In this document: piece by piece, positions 26,500 to 35,816 of the stretch | How the letters are laid out: each line of letters starts with the position of its first letter | Position numbering within the stretch: the first letter of the stretch is position 1 | Source of the DNA: an uncultured Comamonas sp. | Lineage (GTDB): Bacteria; Pseudomonadota; Gammaproteobacteria; Burkholderiales; Burkholderiaceae_C | Length of the DNA: 64,000 bases | Direction of reading: 5' to 3' | NCBI GenBank assembly: GCA_947306475.1 | Contig: CAMZGS010000008.1 | Span: 104,410 to 168,409, forward strand | Position numbers and translations under genes: made by a program | Notes under the pieces: model-generated | Seen by the model: the letters and a program-made list of their open reading frames with translations, nothing else | What the model was told of the DNA's origin: nothing | The model's database searches: none

Positions 26500-27117
26500 T
26501 CATAACGGCATCTGTGCTGAAATTGATAGCACCAGCTCGCGTAAGCGCTGTAAAGAAAGGTCATCATTGCAGATCACCCAGTCCGCAGCAGCGCGCCGCT
26601 GCGCACGGCTGGCCTGGGCGGCAATGATGGCCTCCACGGCTTGTGCTGTCAGTCCGCTACGTGCTTGCACGCGGGCAATTTGTGTGCTGGTGCGGCAATC
26701 CACCACCAAAATGGCGTCCAGCTGGGGGCGCCAGTGGGGCGCTTCCACCAGGAGGGGAATGTCCAGCACCAGCCAGCGAATGCCCTCACGCATGGCCTGC
26801 TGGGTGCGGTCGTGGATCGTTTTTCCCACCAGAGGGTGGATGATGGCCTCCAGCCGTGCCCGGGTGGAGGTGTCGGCGAAGGCGCGAGCACGCATGTGGT
26901 CGCGATTCAGTGCGCCATCGGCCGTCACGGCCTCGGGACCAAACACTTGCGCAATCTGCGGCATGGCTGCCCCACCAGGGGCCGTCAGGCTGCGGGCGAT
27001 GGCGTCGGCGTCCAGCACTGTGGCACCACACTCGGCCAGCATGGCCGCAACGGTGCTCTTGCCGCTGCCGATGCCACCGGTCAGCCCCAGGCGAAAAGGC
27101 ATGCCAGCCGGACGCAT
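26500..27117 (-). CDS. coaE: Dephospho-CoA kinase
   Basis: CoaE catalyses the last step of coenzyme A synthesis. The P-loop GLTGGIGSGKST, VLDADAIARSL and LVLDIPLLVEAPHW are typical; the protein has 205 residues. The ATG at 27117 overlaps the pilD stop codon by one base (TGATG), so translation is probably coupled. The last dozen residues (ELVLSISAQMPL) are encoded in DNA that resembles the dispersed repeat, so the tail may derive from an insertion, but this is uncertain. Confidence 0.95.
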   Translation of the reverse strand: MRPAGMPFRLGLTGGIGSGKSTVAAMLAECGATVLDADAIARSLTAPGGAAMPQIAQVFGPEAVTADGALNRDHMRARAFADTSTRARLEAIIHPLVGKTIHDRTQQAMREGIRWLVLDIPLLVEAPHWRPQLDAILVVDCRTSTQIARVQARSGLTAQAVEAIIAAQASRAQRRAAADWVICNDDLSLQRLRELVLSISAQMPL

Positions 27118-27998
27118 CACAGCCCCAACAGCCCGAGGATGCTGCCCAGCATGTTCTGCGGGCCCAGCAGCAGTGCGGCAAAACCGGCTCCCGCCAGAAA
27201 CGGTCCGAAGGGAATGTAGCCCCCAGGGCGCAGGCTGCTGCGCAGCTTCAGGGCAATGCCGACCACGGCACCAATGACGGAAGATGCCAGGATGATGGGC
27301 ACCAGCGCCTGCCAGCCAAACCAGGCACCCAGGGCGGCGAGCAGCTTGAAGTCTCCGTACCCCATGCCTTCCTTGCCCGTGGCCAACCTGAAGGCCCAGT
27401 ACACACTCCAGAGTGACAGATAGCCTGCCGCAGCCCCCCAGACGGCATCGTGCAGGGCCACGGGGGTCCAGCGCAAGGCCGCTGCCAGCAGCCCGGCCCA
27501 CAGCAAGGGCAGGGTCAGGCTGTCGGGCAGGAAGGTGGTGTCCCAGTCGATCAGTGCCAGGCTCAGCAAGGTGGCGCTGAAGCCACACCATGCCCACCCC
27601 GCTGTGCCCGCGCCCCAGTGGTGGATGCACCAGGCAAACAGGGCACCGGTGGTCAACTCAACCAGGGGATAGCGCCAGCCGATAGGGGCCTTGCACTGGC
27701 TGCAGCGCCCGCGCAGCAGCAGCCAGCTGATGACGGGAATGTTTTCGAACCAGCGAATGCCGTGGCCGCAGTGCGGGCAACGCGATGCAGGACGGGCGAG
27801 GGTAAGGGCAGGGGCAGCTGGAGCCGCTGGCTCCTGGCCGGCGCGTGCCGCCAGATGGGCGGCGCATTCGGCATCCCACTGCGCTTCCATCATCTTGGGC
27901 AGCCGATGGATGACGACGTTCAGAAAACTGCCGACCAGCAGACCCAGAACCCCGGCCAGCACCACCCAGGCCGTGTCGGCAGGGAGAAAGACCGGCAT
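27117..27998 (-). CDS. pilD: Type IV prepilin leader peptidase / N-methyltransferase PilD
   Basis: A 293-residue inner-membrane aspartyl protease that cleaves and N-methylates type IV pilins and type II secretion pseudopilins. The N-terminal domain has the paired zinc-type Cys motifs (RCPHCGHGIRW and RCSQCKAPIGW), and the two catalytic Asp sites lie in LIDWDTTFLPD and GMGYGDFKLLAALG. Eight hydrophobic spans can be counted. The start overlaps the pilC stop by one base. Pilin genes themselves are not in this window. Confidence 0.95.
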   Translation of the reverse strand: MPVFLPADTAWVVLAGVLGLLVGSFLNVVIHRLPKMMEAQWDAECAAHLAARAGQEPAAPAAPALTLARPASRCPHCGHGIRWFENIPVISWLLLRGRCSQCKAPIGWRYPLVELTTGALFAWCIHHWGAGTAGWAWCGFSATLLSLALIDWDTTFLPDSLTLPLLWAGLLAAALRWTPVALHDAVWGAAAGYLSLWSVYWAFRLATGKEGMGYGDFKLLAALGAWFGWQALVPIILASSVIGAVVGIALKLRSSLRPGGYIPFGPFLAGAGFAALLLGPQNMLGSILGLLGL

Positions 27999-29218
27999 CA
28001 AACCACCTGGCCGAGCTTGAAGATGGGCAGGTACATGGAGACCACAATGCCGCCGATGATGGTACCCAGGAAGACGATGATGATGGGCTCCATCAGGCTG
28101 GAGAGGCCTGCTACCATCTCATCGACTTCCGCTTCGTAGAAGTCGGCGGCCTTGCCGAGCATGTGGTCGATGGCGCCGGATTCCTCGCCGATGGCACACA
28201 TCTGCAGCACCATGCTGGGGAAGACGTTGGCATCGGTCATGGCAACAGCCAGGCTGGTGCCGGTGGAGACGGCGGTCTGAATCTTGTCCGTGGCCTCCTT
28301 GTACACGATGTTGCCCGAGGCCCCGCCCACGGAATCCAGGGCCTCCACCAGGGGCACGCCCGCAGCGAACATGGTGGAGAGGGTGCGCGTCCAGCGGGCC
28401 ACGCAGGATTTGTCGATCAGCGCGCCAAAAATGGGCATTTTCAGCAGCGCCCGGTCCATGAATTTCTGCACCTTGGGGCTGCGTTTCCAGGCCTGCATGA
28501 AGAAGTAGCCACCCCCGCCAAGGACGCCGAAGATGAGCCACCAGTATTCCACGAAGAATTCACTCATGCCCATCACGATCAGCGTGGGGGCTGGCAAATC
28601 GGCACCAAATGAGGTGAAAACCTCCTTGAATGCGGGGATCACGAATATCATGATCAGCGTCACCACCACAAAGGCCACGATAATCACCGAAGTGGGGTAC
28701 ATCAGGGCGGATTTGATCTTGCTCTTGATGGCTTCGGTCTTCTCCATGTAGGTGGCCAGACGGTCAAGCAGGGCCTCCAGGATACCGGCGGCTTCACCAG
28801 CTTCCACCAGGTTGCAATACAGCTCATCAAAATACATGGGATGTTTTTTGAAGGCCATGTTCAGCGATGTGCCCGTCTCCACATCCTGGCGGATATCGTT
28901 GAGCAGTTTGGTGACGCTGGGGTTGGGATTGCCACGCCCGACAATGTCAAACGACTGCAGCAAAGGCACACCAGCCTTCATCATGGTGGCCATTTGCCGG
29001 GTAAATAGCGCAATATCCTTGGGTTTGATTTTCTTGCCGGCGCGCATCCGGCGTTTTTTGATTTTTGTCACCAAAATACCCTGGCGACGCAAAGTGGCCT
29101 GTGCGACGGCTTCACCGTCGGCGCGCAGTTCGCCTTGCACAATGCGCCCCTGCTTGTCCTTCCCCACCCATTCAAAAACAGCTTCCTTGGAGCTGGCTTT
29201 TCGTGCTGCTGTCGCCAT
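27998..29218 (-). CDS. pilC: Type IV pilus inner-membrane platform protein PilC
   Basis: A 406-residue PilC/GspF-family protein with two repeated cytoplasmic helical domains and three membrane segments. Recognisable pieces are FTRQMATMMKAGVPLLQSF, FDELYCNLVEAGEAAG, WTRTLSTMFAAGVPLVEAL and LMEPIIIVFLGTIIGGIVV. It anchors the pilus machine and relays PilB action. It starts 45 bases after pilB. Confidence 0.96.
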   Translation of the reverse strand: MATAARKASSKEAVFEWVGKDKQGRIVQGELRADGEAVAQATLRRQGILVTKIKKRRMRAGKKIKPKDIALFTRQMATMMKAGVPLLQSFDIVGRGNPNPSVTKLLNDIRQDVETGTSLNMAFKKHPMYFDELYCNLVEAGEAAGILEALLDRLATYMEKTEAIKSKIKSALMYPTSVIIVAFVVVTLIMIFVIPAFKEVFTSFGADLPAPTLIVMGMSEFFVEYWWLIFGVLGGGGYFFMQAWKRSPKVQKFMDRALLKMPIFGALIDKSCVARWTRTLSTMFAAGVPLVEALDSVGGASGNIVYKEATDKIQTAVSTGTSLAVAMTDANVFPSMVLQMCAIGEESGAIDHMLGKAADFYEAEVDEMVAGLSSLMEPIIIVFLGTIIGGIVVSMYLPIFKLGQVV

Positions 29219-29263
29219 AGGTATTCTCTGATCTTATTGTTTAATAAACTATAAATTCCCGGA

Positions 29264-30985
29264 TTATAGGTTGGTGACCGCCAGAACCTCTTCCAAAGAA
29301 GTAACACCTTGCTTCACCTTGTACAACCCGGCCTCGCGCAGGGACTTGACGCCTTCCTTGCGGGCCTGGTTGGCAATATCCAGGGCAGTGCCGTCCCGCA
29401 AAATGATTTCCTGCATGGTCTCGCTGATCGGCATCACCTGATAAATGCCGACCCGGCCCTTGTAGCCGTTGTTGCAGGCCGCACAGCCCACCGGCTTGTA
29501 GGGCACCCAGCTGCCGTCCAGTTCCTCTTCCTGGAAGCCAGCCTCCAGGAGCGCCTCGTGGGGGATATCGACGGGTTCCTTGCACTTGGGGCACAGGCGC
29601 CGCGCCAGGCGCTGTGCGGTGATGAGGATCACGCTGGAGGCAATGTTGAATGGTGCGATGCCCATGTTGCGCATACGCGTAAGCGTGGTCGGGGCATCGT
29701 TGGTGTGCAGCGTCGAGAGCACCAGGTGACCGGTTTGTGCGGCCTTGATGGCAATGTCGGCGGTTTCCAGATCCCGAATCTCACCGACCATGATCACGTC
29801 CGGATCCTGGCGCAGGAAGGATTTCAGGGCTGCGGCAAAGGTCAGGCCGGCCTTTTCGTTGACGTTGACCTGATTGACGCCAGGCATGTTGATTTCCGAC
29901 GGGTCTTCTGCCGTGGAAATGTTGACCCCGGGCTTGTTCAGCAGGTTCAGGCAGCTGTACAGGGAGACGGTCTTGCCGGAGCCGGTCGGGCCAGTGACCA
30001 GAATCATGCCGTAGGGGCGATGGATGGCGTTGAGCAGGCGCTCCTTTTCCTCGGGCTCGTAGCCCAGGGCGTCGATGCCCATCTTGGCACTGCTGGGGTC
30101 CAGAATACGGATGACGATCTTTTCGCCAAACAGGGTGGGCAGGGTGGAGACACGAAAGTCGATGACCCGGTCCGGGCCGATCTTGAGCTTCATCCGCCCG
30201 TCCTGCGGCACGCGCTTTTCGGAAATGTCCAGGCGCGAAATCACCTTGATGCGCGAGGCCAGCTTGTCCTTGATGGCCACGGGCGGAGAGGCGACCTCGC
30301 GCAGCTCTCCGTCGATGCGAAAGCGCACGCGGTAGTTGTGTTCATAAGGCTCGAAGTGCAAGTCCGAGGCGCGCATGTTGAACGCATCGATCAGCATCTT
30401 GTGCAGGAACTTGACGATGGGCGCGTCTTCGACATCGGGCGCTTCGGACTCTTCCTCGGCGGCATCGCCGGCGTCCTTGATGTCGTCCAGCTGGAAGTCC
30501 GCATCGCTGGAGAAGGTGTCCAGGGCCTGCGCCGTGGTCTTGGTCGCCTGCTCGACCAGGCGCAGCAACTTGTCGTGCTCCGCAATCAGCCAGTCCACCG
30601 CCAGCTGGGTGGTGAATTTGATTTTTTCTGCCGCCTCCTTGTTGGTCGGGTCGGCGGTGGCCATGACGATGCGGTTGCCGCGCTTTGCCAGGGGCAGCAC
30701 CTTGTAGCTGGCGCACAGCTTGGCGTCGAGCAGGTCCTTGGGCAGGTGCAGGGGGTCCAGCGCATCCAGATCCAGCAGTGGGATGCCGAAGATGGCGGAA
30801 ATGTGGTGCGCCAGATCAGCGGCGGACATGGCGCCGCTGGCAATCAGTTGAGCGACGAAGGAGGTGTTGTTGGCCTGTGCCTTCTGTGTGACGTCTTCCG
30901 CGGTGGCAGCGGGCAGTTTGCCCGCCGCAACCAGGGCGCGTGCCAGGCCGGCTATGGCGGTGGGTGGAGGCGTGGTAGCTGTCAT
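29264..30985 (-). CDS. pilB: Type IV pilus assembly ATPase PilB
   Basis: A 573-residue hexameric ATPase that drives pilus extension. The N-terminal MshEN-like domain includes FGIPLLDLDALD, followed by Walker A GPTGSGKT (about residues 331-339), the Asp box PDVIMVGEIRDLETAD, the His box TGHLVLSTLHTNDAP and the tetra-Cys zinc motif CPKCKEP...CAACNNGYKG. ATG at 30985 (MTATTPPP) is chosen because the longer in-frame extension upstream is not family-like. The 142-base gap to the HexR-like gene should hold the pilBCD promoter. Confidence 0.96.
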   Translation of the reverse strand: MTATTPPPTAIAGLARALVAAGKLPAATAEDVTQKAQANNTSFVAQLIASGAMSAADLAHHISAIFGIPLLDLDALDPLHLPKDLLDAKLCASYKVLPLAKRGNRIVMATADPTNKEAAEKIKFTTQLAVDWLIAEHDKLLRLVEQATKTTAQALDTFSSDADFQLDDIKDAGDAAEEESEAPDVEDAPIVKFLHKMLIDAFNMRASDLHFEPYEHNYRVRFRIDGELREVASPPVAIKDKLASRIKVISRLDISEKRVPQDGRMKLKIGPDRVIDFRVSTLPTLFGEKIVIRILDPSSAKMGIDALGYEPEEKERLLNAIHRPYGMILVTGPTGSGKTVSLYSCLNLLNKPGVNISTAEDPSEINMPGVNQVNVNEKAGLTFAAALKSFLRQDPDVIMVGEIRDLETADIAIKAAQTGHLVLSTLHTNDAPTTLTRMRNMGIAPFNIASSVILITAQRLARRLCPKCKEPVDIPHEALLEAGFQEEELDGSWVPYKPVGCAACNNGYKGRVGIYQVMPISETMQEIILRDGTALDIANQARKEGVKSLREAGLYKVKQGVTSLEEVLAVTNL

Positions 30986-31127
30986 TGCGGCAGTGGAGTC
31001 CCCGAGGGAGTCCTGGAATGAGTAGGCAGAAGCGATGCGACGGATCGCACACGCAGTGCCGATAGCATAACCCCGGACGCCCCGGGCCAGCCACATTTGC
31101 ACAGCCCGGGTGGCTGCCTGTTTCTGC

Positions 31128-31976
31128 CTATTGCTCGTAGCGCTTGCTGCGCAGCAGTTGCTTGATGACCTGGGAGTGCTGCTGCACGCTGGGACCGATC
31201 TGCAGGGCCACGCAGGTGGCCAGCACGTCGATGATGAGCAGGTGCAGCAGGCGCGAGACCATGGGGCTGTACAGGTCGTAGCCCTCGGGGTGGTCGGCGG
31301 CCAGGTGGATGTCGCAGGCTTTGGCCAGGGGCGAGCCGCTGGCGGTGATGGCGATGGTGGTGGCACCGGCTTCGCGGGCCAGTTCGGCCGCCGCGATGAG
31401 GTCGCGCGTCAGGCCCGAGTTGGAGATGACGACCGCGCAGTCTCCCTTGCGCAGCAGGGCCGCGTTCATGAGCTGCACGTGGCCGTCACTGCAGCTCAGG
31501 CTGGTCAGCCCCAGGCGGAAGAACTTGTGCTGCGCGTCTTCGGCCACGATGCCCGAGTTGCCAGCTCCGAAAAACACCAGGCGCTGGCGTTTGCGCCAGG
31601 TGTGCAGGATGGCCTGGGCGGCTGCTTCCAGCGCGTGCGGGTCGGCTGCGTTGCGGTATTCCAGAAAGGCGGCCACCGAGTTGTCGATCACCTTGACCAG
31701 CACATCGGCGCTCTTGTCGTCCGGATCGACGCTGCGGTGCACAAAGGGCACGCCCTCGCTGACGCTGCCCACCAGCTTGAGTTTGAAGTCGGCCAGGCCG
31801 TCGTAGCCCATGCTGCGGCAAAAGCGCACCACGGTGGGTTTGCTGACCTTGGCCTGTTCGGCCAGCACGCGCACGGGCTGGCGCGCAAAGGCACCGGGGT
31901 CGTGCAGCACCAGGCGGGCCACACGCTGTTCGGCAGGGGGCAAAGAGGGCAGACAGGCGGAAATTCGCTCAAGCAT
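31128..31976 (-). CDS. MurR/RpiR family regulator, HexR-like
   Basis: A 282-residue repressor-type protein with an N-terminal RpiR helix-turn-helix (LAEQAKVSKPTVVRFCRSMG) and a C-terminal SIS sugar-phosphate domain (RLVFFGAGNSGIVAEDA, VVISNSGLTRDLIAAAELA). HexR regulators sense KDPG or similar sugar phosphates and control central carbon genes. Being divergent from tal-pgi strongly suggests it regulates them. ATG at 31976 is preferred over an upstream TTG. I could not identify its operator with confidence. Confidence 0.88.
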   Translation of the reverse strand: MLERISACLPSLPPAEQRVARLVLHDPGAFARQPVRVLAEQAKVSKPTVVRFCRSMGYDGLADFKLKLVGSVSEGVPFVHRSVDPDDKSADVLVKVIDNSVAAFLEYRNAADPHALEAAAQAILHTWRKRQRLVFFGAGNSGIVAEDAQHKFFRLGLTSLSCSDGHVQLMNAALLRKGDCAVVISNSGLTRDLIAAAELAREAGATTIAITASGSPLAKACDIHLAADHPEGYDLYSPMVSRLLHLLIIDVLATCVALQIGPSVQQHSQVIKQLLRSKRYEQ

Positions 31977-32100
31977 GATCGGGTAGGACAACGAAGCAGT
32001 GTGTCATTGTGTGGGCAGGATCCGCGGATACAACCCCCGCAGACGTTGCGGCCTACCTTGGTGCTGTGCCGGGTTGTGTGGGTGGCTCCAGAGGGATATT

Positions 32101-32190
32101 TTAAAAAGATAGCTGGCAGCGCTTGTAAATGCTGAATATTCGATGCAAAGCTATTTACATTTGTTGTATATCAGGCGGTTGCAGCTATAG
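32101..32190. repeat. Paired-arm dispersed repeat in the HexR-like / tal intergenic region
   Basis: ATAGCTGGCAGCGCTTG (32109-32125) and CAGGCGGTTGCAGCTAT (32172-32188) are imperfect inverted copies of the repeat arm, with an AT-rich centre. The element occupies part of the 294-base divergent region that must also contain the tal promoter and any HexR-like operator. Confidence 0.65.
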
Positions 32191-32270
32191 AAACTTATAA
32201 AGGGGACTGGCCTACACTTCGGACACGACAGACCGGATCCGGCCCCTTTTTCTGACTTCTGCCTTGCACC

Positions 32271-33230
32271 ATGAACCAACTGGAAGCTTTGAAGCAATAC
32301 ACCACCGTGGTTGCCGATACCGGCAACTTTCAGCAACTGGCCCAGTACCAGCCTCGGGACGCGACCACCAATCCCTCGCTCATCCTGAAGGCGGTGCAGC
32401 AGCCGCAGTATGCGCCGCTGCTTGAGGAGGTGGTGCAGCGCTTTGCCGACGCACCGCTGGACGACATCATGGACCGCCTGCTGGTGCGCTTCGGCTGCGA
32501 GATCCTGCGCGTGGTGCCTGGGCGCGTCTCTACCGAAGTGGATGCGCGTCTGTCGTTCGACACCAACGCCACCGTGGCGCGTGCCCAGCGGCTGATCGAG
32601 CTGTACCAGGGGGCCAATGTGCCGATCGACCGCGTGCTGATCAAGATTGCCGCCACCTGGGAGGGCATCGAGGCCGCGCGCAGGCTGGAGCAGCAGGGCA
32701 TCCACACCAATCTGACGCTGTTGTTCTCCAAGGTGCAGGCCATCGCCTGTGCACAGGCCAGGGTGCAGCTGATTTCGCCCTTTGTGGGGCGCATCTACGA
32801 CTGGTACAAGAAGCAGGCCGGCAGCCAGTGGGACGAAGCGGCCATGGCCGGGGCCAACGATCCGGGCGTGCGCTCGGTGCGCGAGATCTACCAGTACTAC
32901 AAGCGCTTTGGCATTGCCACCGAGGTCATGGGCGCCAGCTTCCGCAATACCGGGCAGGTCCTGGCGCTGGCCGGGTGCGACTTGCTCACCATCTCCCCCG
33001 ATCTGCTGGCGCAGCTGGAAGCCAGCGATGCCCCGGTACAGCGCGCCCTGGATGCGCAGGCCGCGCGCCAGCTGGATCTGCAGCCCATCAGCTACGACGA
33101 AGCAAGCTTCCGCTATGCACTGAACGAGGATGCCATGGCCACGGAGAAGCTGGCCGAAGGCATCCGGGCCTTTGCGGCCGATACGCACAAGCTGGAAGCA
33201 CTGATGCGTCAGGCCGGAGCACGCGCATGA
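32271..33230 (+). CDS. tal: Transaldolase
   Basis: A 319-residue class I transaldolase of the pentose phosphate pathway, moving a dihydroxyacetone unit from sedoheptulose 7-phosphate to glyceraldehyde 3-phosphate. [17 protein letters not shown] holds the Schiff-base Lys, and [25 protein letters not shown] and [13 protein letters not shown] are the other standard motifs. It overlaps pgi by four bases (ATGA), so the two are co-translated. Confidence 0.96.
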   Translation: MNQLEALKQYTTVVADTGNFQQLAQYQPRDATTNPSLILKAVQQPQYAPLLEEVVQRFADAPLDDIMDRLLVRFGCEILRVVPGRVSTEVDARLSFDTNATVARAQRLIELYQGANVPIDRVLIKIAATWEGIEAARRLEQQGIHTNLTLLFSKVQAIACAQARVQLISPFVGRIYDWYKKQAGSQWDEAAMAGANDPGVRSVREIYQYYKRFGIATEVMGASFRNTGQVLALAGCDLLTISPDLLAQLEASDAPVQRALDAQAARQLDLQPISYDEASFRYALNEDAMATEKLAEGIRAFAADTHKLEALMRQAGARA

Positions 33231-34846
33231 GTGTCCCCAGCCTGTGCCACGAACACCCCGCCTGGGCGGCGTTGCAGCAGCATTACGCCAACGACATCGC
33301 GGGCATGGATTTGCAACAGGCCTTTGTCCAGGACGCGCAGCGCCTGCAGCAGCTGTCGCAGCAGGCGCCGCATGTCTATGCCGACCTGTCCAAGAACCGT
33401 TGGTTGCCGCGTACCGAAGACCTGCTGCGCGAACTGGCCCAGGCCTGTGGCGTGGAAGCGCAGCGCGATGCCATGCTGGCCGGTGCCCGGGTCAACACCA
33501 CCGAGCAGCGCGCCGCCATGCACTGGCTGCTGCGCATGCCGCGCGATGGCGGGCAGCTGCGCCAGCACCCAGTGCTGCAACGCTGGCCGCAGGCGCAGTG
33601 GGACACCCTGGCCACCACGCACGAGACGCTCAACGCCATGCTGGCGCTGGCCGAACAGGTGCGTGCCAACCGCCAGATCACCGATGTGGTGAACATCGGC
33701 ATTGGCGGCTCCCACCTGGGGCCGGAGGTGGTGGTGCAGGGGCTGGAAGACTGGGTGGATGCGGGCAAGCGCTTTCACTTTGTCTCCAACGTTGATGGGC
33801 ACGAGCTGGGGCATGTGCTGCGCCAGGTGCGTCCGGAATCGACGTTGTTTCTGATCGCCTCCAAATCGTTCACCACGGCAGAGACCATGCTCAACGCCCA
33901 CTCGGCACGGGAGTGGTTCCTGCGCCAGGGCGGCTGTGCCGATGCGGCGGCGCCTGTGTCGATTGCGCGCCATTTCATTGCGCTGACCAGCAATGTGGCC
34001 GCAGCGCAGCAGTTCGGCATCACGCGTTATCTGGAGTTTGCCGACTGGGTGGGTGGGCGCTTTTCGTTGTGGTCGGCCATTGGCCTGCCCATTGCCATCG
34101 CCATCGGTCAGGAGCAGTTCCGCGATTTGCTGGCGGGTGCGCATGCGATGGACGCCCATTTCTTCAGCGCGCCGATGGCGCAGAACCTGCCGCTGCGTCT
34201 GGGGCTGCTGGATGTCTGGTACCGCAATTTCTGTGGTCTGGGCAGCCGCTGCATTGCCCCCTACAGCCACGGTTTGCGCCGCCTGACGGCCTATCTGCAG
34301 CAGCTGGAGATGGAAAGCAACGGCAAGGCCGTCACCCGCGATGGCCGCACCCTGGCCGTGCCCACGGCACCCATCGTCTGGGGGGAGCCGGGCACCAATG
34401 GCCAGCACGCGTTCTTTCAGCTGCTGCACCAGGGGCAGGAAGTGGTGCCGGTGGAGTTCATCGTGGCGCGCGACGGCGGCAAATACCTGGGGGCGCATCA
34501 GCACAGCCTGGTCATCAACGCCATTGCCCAGGCGCAGGCGCTGATGCTGGGACGCCATGGCGACAGCGCCCATCAGGACTGCCCAGGCAACCGCCCCAGC
34601 AGTTTTTTGCTGTTGCTGCAGTTCAACCCGGCCTCCATAGGCGCACTGATTGCGCTGTATGAGCACCGCATCTTCACCTCGGGTGCGGTGTGGGGCATCA
34701 ACAGCTTTGACCAATGGGGCGTGGAGCTGGGCAAGCAACTGGCTCAGCAACTGCGCCGGCGCGAGGAAAACGGCGACTGGCAGGGCGTGGATGCCTCGAC
34801 TTGCGATCTGATGCGGCGCTTGGGGACTGTAGGGAGTGCACGCTAG
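33227..34846 (+). CDS. pgi: Glucose-6-phosphate isomerase
   Basis: A 539-residue Pgi interconverting glucose 6-phosphate and fructose 6-phosphate. Motifs include [47 protein letters not shown] and the C-terminal [14 protein letters not shown]. The start codon lies in the tal stop (ATGA overlap), deciding the start over a long upstream extension in the same frame. With tal and a HexR-like regulator it forms a small central-carbon unit. Confidence 0.97.
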   Translation: MSVPSLCHEHPAWAALQQHYANDIAGMDLQQAFVQDAQRLQQLSQQAPHVYADLSKNRWLPRTEDLLRELAQACGVEAQRDAMLAGARVNTTEQRAAMHWLLRMPRDGGQLRQHPVLQRWPQAQWDTLATTHETLNAMLALAEQVRANRQITDVVNIGIGGSHLGPEVVVQGLEDWVDAGKRFHFVSNVDGHELGHVLRQVRPESTLFLIASKSFTTAETMLNAHSAREWFLRQGGCADAAAPVSIARHFIALTSNVAAAQQFGITRYLEFADWVGGRFSLWSAIGLPIAIAIGQEQFRDLLAGAHAMDAHFFSAPMAQNLPLRLGLLDVWYRNFCGLGSRCIAPYSHGLRRLTAYLQQLEMESNGKAVTRDGRTLAVPTAPIVWGEPGTNGQHAFFQLLHQGQEVVPVEFIVARDGGKYLGAHQHSLVINAIAQAQALMLGRHGDSAHQDCPGNRPSSFLLLLQFNPASIGALIALYEHRIFTSGAVWGINSFDQWGVELGKQLAQQLRRREENGDWQGVDASTCDLMRRLGTVGSAR

Positions 34847-34867
34847 CGCTGTTTTGGCGCTCTGGTG

Positions 34868-35731
34868 CTAGTACGCCGGCCCCACGGTGTCGAGGGGCAG
34901 CTGTGCGATTTCCTGCAGCAGCTGTGCCAGGCTGTCTGCGGCGGCCTGCGTCATGGCCTGGCCACGCTCCGCATCGGCGCTGGCAGCGTCGCCCACCGCC
35001 CCTTGTGGGTGGTAGTCCTGGATCGCCCAGCCCAGTTTGGCGCTCCTGCCGTTGCCCAGAATCGGGTAGTGCCGGGCGCGCTGCTCGGAGGTGGAGGCAA
35101 AGTCTTGTGCCTGCTCCATGGCCACCAGCTCAGGCGCCAGGTGCAGCATCATGGATGTCTCAACAGCCCCCGCGTGGATGCCAAAGCGGTGCTCGTGGGC
35201 ACTGAACGACTGCTGCACCGCCTCCGGTAGCGGCAGATTGAACCAGCTGCAGTGGTACACCAGCAGGCCGCACTGCTGGCGCAATTGACGCGCCACGATG
35301 TCCATGCTGCTGACGTTGCCGCCGTGGGCATTGAAGATCAGCAGCTTGCGCACGCCTGCGCGCGCCACACAGGCGCCCAGCTCGGTCCACAGCGCCAGCA
35401 GGGTCGCCGGTTGCAGGCTCAGGGTGCCGGCAAAGGCCAGGTGCTCCATGCTCAGGCCGATGGTCTGCGTCGGCAGGGCCAGCACTGGCACCTCAGGGGG
35501 CAGCTGTGCCAGCGCTGCGTGCAGAATGCCATCGGTCAGGGTGCTGTCCACGCACAGCGGCAGGTGCGGGCCGTGCTGCTCGGTGGCGCCTACTGGCAGG
35601 ATGGCCACGGTGCGCGTTGCCAGACCACTGGCTTGTGCCAAGGCAAAATCGCGTGCACTGACCTGTGCCCAGAAGGGGCGGGGCCAGTACTGCATCGTGG
35701 TTGCTGCGGTTGTTTTGGTCGTCTCGGGCAT
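34868..35731 (-). CDS. Creatininase family protein
   Basis: A 287-residue metal-dependent amidohydrolase of the creatininase family. LPVGATEQHGPHLPL with the metal Glu and His, FNAHGGNVSS and HAGAVETSMMLHL are the family's metal-binding and catalytic signatures. Members include creatinine amidohydrolase and MftE-like peptidases; nothing nearby suggests creatinine or mycofactocin metabolism, so the substrate is open. It converges on pgi and is divergent from the DsbD-type gene. Confidence 0.88.
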   Translation of the reverse strand: MPETTKTTAATTMQYWPRPFWAQVSARDFALAQASGLATRTVAILPVGATEQHGPHLPLCVDSTLTDGILHAALAQLPPEVPVLALPTQTIGLSMEHLAFAGTLSLQPATLLALWTELGACVARAGVRKLLIFNAHGGNVSSMDIVARQLRQQCGLLVYHCSWFNLPLPEAVQQSFSAHEHRFGIHAGAVETSMMLHLAPELVAMEQAQDFASTSEQRARHYPILGNGRSAKLGWAIQDYHPQGAVGDAASADAERGQAMTQAAADSLAQLLQEIAQLPLDTVGPAY

Positions 35732-35816
35732 AGGTCGGGCATCTTAAATCCTTGGGTGCGTCGGCCTGGGTCCGCCTGGGGGAACCTCCCCTGCTCTCGT
35801 TTTCTCCAATGCCCCC

